Position numbers and translations under genes: made by a program. Under the pieces are notes generated by a model. The model did not search any database, had not been told where the DNA came from, and was given only the letters and a program-made list of their open reading frames with translations. This document shows positions 59,005-64,000 of a stretch of 64,000 nucleotides of DNA, one piece after another (position 1 is the first letter of the stretch; each line of letters starts with the position of its first letter). The stretch comes from Tupaia tana (Eukaryota; Chordata; Mammalia; Scandentia; Tupaiidae), in assembly GCA_026018925.1 (NCBI GenBank), contig JAKSZU010000018.1, positions 2,682,505 to 2,746,504 of the forward strand. The letters run 5' to 3'.

Positions 59005-59420
59005 GATGTTATGGGATGTTGGGTTCCCAAAAAGCCGTGTTGAAATCCTAATTCCGCGAATGTGACCTTATTTGTGAATAAGATCTTCGTGATCAGGTAA
59101 GACAGGCCACGCTGGGTTAGGGTGTGCCCCGAACCCAGGAACTGGCGTCCTCACGAGAAGGCCAGGTGAGTGCCCCCAGGAGAGGCCACGTGATGGTGGA
59201 GGCAGGGGTCAGCGCGTCCCATCAACAAGCCCAGGAGCACCAGGGATGGCCGGCAGCCCCAGACGCTGCAGGGAGGCGGGAGCAGCCTCCCCGGGAGCTC
59301 CTGAAGGAGGCAGCCCGCCCACACCTGCACTTCGGACTCCCGGCCTCTGGAGCTGGCGCCCATGTCTGCCACTCTCAGGCCCCCAGTTTGCACTTTGTTA
59401 CAGCAGCCCTGGGGGCTGGA
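59005..59420 (+). mobile_element. Old solo LTR, MaLR (ERVL) type
   Basis: Ordered matches: CGTGTTGAAATCCTAATTCC, TGTGACCTTATTTGTGAATA, TTAGGGTGTGCCCCGAACC, GTGATGGTGGAGGCAG, GGACTCCCGGCCTCTGGAGC and TTTGTTACAGCAGCCCTGG. This is the layout of mammalian MaLR-like LTRs. No internal retroviral genes flank it, so it is a decayed solo LTR. Confidence 0.75.
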
Positions 59421-60719
59421 GTGGCCCTGGAAAGGACCGACCCCATAGCTACCAACAGGCAGAACCAGGGTGTGAACCCACTGTCCGCCTCGAGCCTGGA
59501 GTGCTGACTCACGCTGCAGTCTACCCCTCCCGAGCGGCCCCGCGCCCACCTGCTCACGCAGTGGCCTCCTCGCAGTGCCTCCTGCCCGCCCCTTCTGACG
59601 GCACCCCTCCCGGCTGGGTTTGGCTGACAGCGACGACAGTGAGTGACATTGTTGGTGACAGTGTCTTCTTGCTCCGGCCTTCTGCCCTGCTCTAATCCCA
59701 GTCTGTCCTGTCTCTGCTCTAAGTGAGACCTGTCCCTGTTCCCTCTCTGCCACAGCCAGGGGAACCGCTCGTGCGGCCGCGGTGCTGTCCCTCAAACTCG
59801 CCTGCCCCCCGCCCAGAGTGCATTTTCCCTGGTGTGTGTGTGGCTGGACCCTCCCCTCTTCAGGTCCCCCCTTTCGGTTTCACCGTCTGCCCTCTGCTAG
59901 AATTGAGGTGCATGAGGCCGGGTTTACTGCGGTTGGGAGCGCAGAGCTGGGAGTGCACAGGTACCTTCTGCAGACTTAGCGACTGCACGCTTTGTAAGGC
60001 AGGGGCTTTGGGGCTCTAAAAAGCAAACTTTATGGACGTAGATCTACAGAGCGTCACAGCCGTGGGCTCTGAGGCGGGGCTTTCCTCTCGCTGCAGCTGC
60101 GTCCGGCACGAGCTGTTGCACGTCTGTATCTTGCTATCTCTGATGTTTGCTCGGCGGAGAATTGGCTAAGATTGGTTAAGATTTTCCATCATCAGGTGAC
60201 TGTGGTCCCCGCAGGTCTTGCGTGACAGGCCGTGTCAGGGCAGGGACTCCTCCCGGCTCCCCCGTCGCTGGAGTCACCTTGTTCCCTGGTCCCCACGCTG
60301 GCTCTTTGAAGTCGCTGTTACTGTCTCCTCCCTTTTGTCAGAGGGTTAGAACATGTGCCCAGTGTCGCCCAGCTGGGGAGTGAGGAGCCGACCAAAGCGG
60401 ACACGCAGGGAGCCCTAGCCTGTGCTCGGAGCCCAGCGTCCGCCAGTGGGCAGCGGAACCACGTGCTGGGACAGAGGGCGCGGGTCCCGATGTCGTGGCC
60501 GGGGAGTCTCCGACCTCAGCGCTGGTCGCCCCTTTCTGCCCACCACCCTTGCGTTGGCCGCCCTCCCCCACCCCTCCCCCGGCCGTCTTACCCTGGTCCT
60601 TAGGGTGGGGTTGGCGCCTGGCTGGCTGAGCAGCTCTGCTCACGGAGCAGGCATGTCTGTTACCTAAGGGTAGGTACTAGGCTGGCCCCGTGCCTAGTCA
60701 TTAGACGAATTCTATCTAC
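59421..60719. other. Non-coding DNA
   Basis: No gene recognised. A MIR-like stretch near 60340-60400 is too worn to assign. Confidence 0.45.
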
Positions 60720-60912
60720 ATGACTCCCTGCGTGGTTCAAATCCCAGCTCTGGGTGCTAGAAAAATACTGGGCACGTGTCTGTGTGCATCCACATTTCTG
60801 GCAGGAGGGAGAAACGGAGGGAGAAGGGGTTGCAGTGGGACCACGAGGGTGCTTGCTGTCTATCTGTTTCTCTCTGGCGCGGGCACATGCTCTCGGGCAA
60901 AATAATAAGAGA
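60720..60912 (+). mobile_element. tRNA-derived SINE, type B, 5' truncated
   Basis: It starts near the B box (GGTTCAAATCCCAGC), continues with GGAGAAGGGGTTGCAGTGGG and CTGTTTCTCTCTGGCGCGGG, and ends CACATGCTC with an AATAATAAG tail. Confidence 0.7.
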
Positions 60913-63900
60913 AAAAGGTTAGCTATTTTTCACATTCGTACCCACCTATGTTCACAGTGGAAAAATTAGAGAAATCGCATAAGCCAGAGGAAAAAGACTG
61001 TGTGTGATTCTACCATTCAGAGACGCCTGGTACGGACATCTGAATGTCTTTCACTTGATGCGTCTTGGAGAGCCTTCGAGGCTGCACGCGCTTTTCCTCT
61101 CCTCGAGGCTTACGCCTGTTCTGCCTTCACACAATTTCTCAGGTGGGCATGAGAATCTCTGTTCTTTTGAACCACAGTGAAGTGAGAACTGGCATTTGAA
61201 CTCAGCAGCCTGATTGCAGAATCTGTGTTCTTGCCCATGGAGGCACACGTGCTCACGTTCATGTGCACAGACACAGGCATGTGCGTCCTGGCGACGTTTA
61301 CTGCAGTAGCCAAGCAGGGAGAGCTTTCCACCTCACTGAGTAGAGTTGGCCCCTGCATTTTCGGTCCCTGCCGAGGAGCCAGGATGGGGCTGGCTCAGTC
61401 CCTCGGTGCTGGGTATGCAGAGGGCTGAGCATACATCTTAAAGTCAGAGGTCTTTGCTCACATCCATAATGATTTCCTTTCTACAGATCTTTCAGAGCAG
61501 GGAGGCCACGTCGCGGTTTATTTCTGCTTGCAGTTTTGGTAGATATCGCTAAGTTGACGTCCGGAAAAATGGAGACAATTTACACTTTCAAGAGCAGGAT
61601 CTGAGCAGATGGACGGGGTTTTGAAAAATCTTTCTGGAGTCTTAGAGGCTTTTTTGGCTACTGAGACTTTATGAGGTTCAAGGGCGGAATATTCCAATTA
61701 CCTAGGAAGCCCGGGAAGGAAAGAAGAGAAGGGAGGGAGGGGGAGGAGGAAGCGGAACCCTGCCCGACTTGGGAAAGGCCTTCCCTAGCCTCGATTTGTA
61801 TGTGAGGCATTCGTGAGGTTGGGAAAAAACTTGCCCTGTCAGTCTGGGATTAGCGGTACCCAGAACACCACCCCTCGGCCACGAAGTTCAGAGGATCTCG
61901 TGGCGGAGCGCGGGAGAGACCGCCCTCGAGCTCGGGAGAACCACCCTCGGTCAGACGGGGCGGAGTGCTCTGTCAGGGCCTCTGCGTGCCGCGGGCCCGC
62001 CCGTCCTGAGTCCTGGCTCATTTCTATGTGACCCTGCTGCTTTCCCAGAAACCAGGGCACAGGACAAGGGGGCTCTAGAGCAGAGGCGGCCGAGCGCGGC
62101 AGGGCCAGGCCCGAGCGGCTCCGTCGCTGTGTGGGTCAGTAAGGGCTCTGGGCAGATCACCCAGCCTCGCAGCACCTTGGCGGACGGCTTGACACCTCCT
62201 CTGTACTGTGCCGAGGAGAGAGCACTGATGACCTGGGACACTCATAAACGCTACCTGGTCCTACTTTTAGCCTAAAACCCGGGAAGGACTGAATAAGGTC
62301 CAGAGAAGGAGTGGAGACGCCAAACCCAGCTCCTGGTGAAGACGGTAACTAACAGCACCTCCACCCTGTCGGCTGGAACCTTCCCCAGTCCCCCGGGTCC
62401 CCCGCTTCGCAGATGAGGAACCTGTGTGGTCTTAAGTCATGCTCCGTCTAGGGACAACCCCAGGTCCCCCCACCCCAGCCCGAGAGCGTGTAAAAGTGGA
62501 AATCCATGGTCAAACTCATTTGGGCAGCAGGGCGGCAGTCTTTGCTGCGGAGGGGAGGTGGGGTGCGGGAGGCAGGGCGGGGCCCAGTGCTCTGCAGACC
62601 AGCCCCTGGGGACGGCGCTGGTGCAGCCTCAAGCCCCCTGCTGGGAGGGAATGTCCAACTAAAATTTCCTTCCAAGGAAAGCAGCCAGAAGGGCATGTCC
62701 TAGCAGCTGTGCCGTTGGGCAAAGCTATGACGTGGATATTAATGTTTGGGCTTTCATAACTTTTTTATTTGAATTAAAAAGGCGGTCTTGCAAAGCCACG
62801 TCTGTTTTTCATAATTGGCGAGCGCTCCCCAGATGGCTGTTCAGCCACCTTGAGAATCAATATTTTCGTGACCCTCGACCCTCCTGCGCTGAGGTTCGTC
62901 TCTGCCAGGTGGCTTCCCAGGACGGGGACAATAAAAGCAAATATATAACAGCGAGGCTGAGGTTAAGTCTTTCTCGAGACGACGTGACTTCGGGGAGCTG
63001 TCACGCAGATCGTTCTGAAACCCCGTTTCTTCTGCAGCTCCAGGAGCAGCCCGAGACCACCTCGCGCTGCGGCAGGCCCGCCGAGGCGCCCTCGCACGTC
63101 CCGCTGCGACCGCGCCGGCCTGTGGTCTGACCCCACGGTCACTTGGAGTGCTGTGGAGGCTTGCAGGCCAAGTCTTGCTGCCGCCCGCTGTGCTTCCCGG
63201 ACTGGCCGATGTCCGCTGATCTAGTGGACTGGACGTGCCCACGTGTCAGCTCGTCCCCAGTGACTGTGAGGTGTGACAGGAAACCTGAGAATGGAGACCT
63301 AACAATTCAGCTCAGTGAGCAGACGTTCTGCGTAACCGATGCTCAGCATCCAGCCCCTTGGAAATGGGGAGAGGGGGGTGCTCAGGTAGGGGGTTTCCCC
63401 GCAGGCACACACAGGCTCCGCCCTGTGAGGAAGTGCGACCCGTCCTTGGTGCAGCTTCCCCGGCCATCCTCTCACGCCCGGTCCCTGGTGCTGAGCGTGG
63501 ATGGGCAGGGAGCACACCCGGTTTCTCGGCCTGTGGCACACCAGGGTGGGCTCCTACCTCCTCGGGAAGGGCACATCACCCCCATCCTTGCCGGGGCGCT
63601 CAGGGTAGCAGCTCTGGTGAGGACGCAGGGAGGAGGGACGTTCAGCCACCACAGGGCCACAGCTCAGGGCACAGGCACCTGCGGGCGGAGACGCACCTGA
63701 GCCCAACTGGGGAGCAGAAACTTCCCCAAAGGAGCTGTCCGTGGGTAGCCTGGAAGGTGTCAGCCAGGCGTGCAGGGAGGATGTTCCGGAGTGGAGGAGA
63801 GCCTGGCCCACAGGGACGGGACCCTGACTCCACCAGGGAGCTGCGCAGTAGGAATCTTCTGGAAGCCCAGGTCCAATTGCATCACTATCCTTTTTTTAAA

Positions 63901-64000
63901 AAAGTTAACTAATTAACTTTTTCCTAGAGAGAGCTAGAGATACCCCCAGGGTCTTCATGAAGTCCGTGTGGGCGCTGCTCCTGGGGGGCCCAATGGCAGA
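60913..64000. other. Non-coding DNA with two conserved-looking islands
   Basis: No gene recognised. Repeat-free, AT-richer islands at about 61480-61720 and 62735-62965 look like conserved regulatory DNA. A possible MIR tail lies at 62405-62450. A worn T/A-rich stretch at 63885-63930 may be a decayed SINE tail. Confidence 0.5.

Overview
The window is nuclear DNA of a placental mammal carrying the FOXF1 locus. The only protein-coding gene I can support is FOXF1, on the minus strand in two exons (6497-7436 and 5214-5374). Its predicted 366-residue product has an intact forkhead domain and the family's C-terminal tail. In other mammals the neighbours are FENDRR (divergent lncRNA) upstream and MTHFSD, FOXC2 and FOXL1 downstream. 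Here, therefore, positions below about 3.9 kb lie 3' of FOXF1, and the long right-hand side is the upstream interval that should hold FENDRR and distal enhancers. No MTHFSD exon was recognised. FENDRR can only be proposed from position and splice or poly(A) signals, because lncRNA sequence cannot be recognised by eye.

The species is not identified. About twenty copies of a tRNA-derived SINE in at least two forms are present, including tail-to-head pairs and one copy with a perfect 14-bp target-site duplication. Two fragments look like 7SL-derived (FLAM/Alu-type) SINEs, which would point weakly to Euarchontoglires. Older repeats are also present: many MIRs, a minus-strand L1 ORF2 relic split by a younger insertion, a MaLR-type solo LTR and a small inverted-repeat DNA element.

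Layout: 1-3.9 kb is 3' intergenic DNA. 3.95-7.44 kb is FOXF1 with its 3'UTR. 6.5-9.6 kb is the CpG-island promoter shared with the presumed FENDRR start. 9.6-28 kb is GC-rich non-coding DNA with short AT-rich islands that look like conserved regulatory elements (GLI, NKX2-1/FOX, homeodomain and A/T-rich muscle-type motifs). 28.8-29.8 kb is a TG/CTG compound satellite. 30-47 kb is repeat-rich non-coding DNA with a strong enhancer-like block at 44.08-44.60 kb. 47.1-51.6 kb is a satellite cluster that includes a 2.6-kb higher-order ATC/CAT repeat. 51.7-64 kb is repeats and single-copy DNA with several enhancer-like islands.

Functionally the window reads as one developmental transcription-factor gene inside a large cis-regulatory landscape. 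Several sites, notably inverted forkhead motif pairs, would fit auto- or cross-regulation by FOX proteins, but that is inference. I found no bacterial-type system, CRISPR array or novel protein-coding cluster; the very long open frames in the satellites and antisense to FOXF1 are compositional artefacts.
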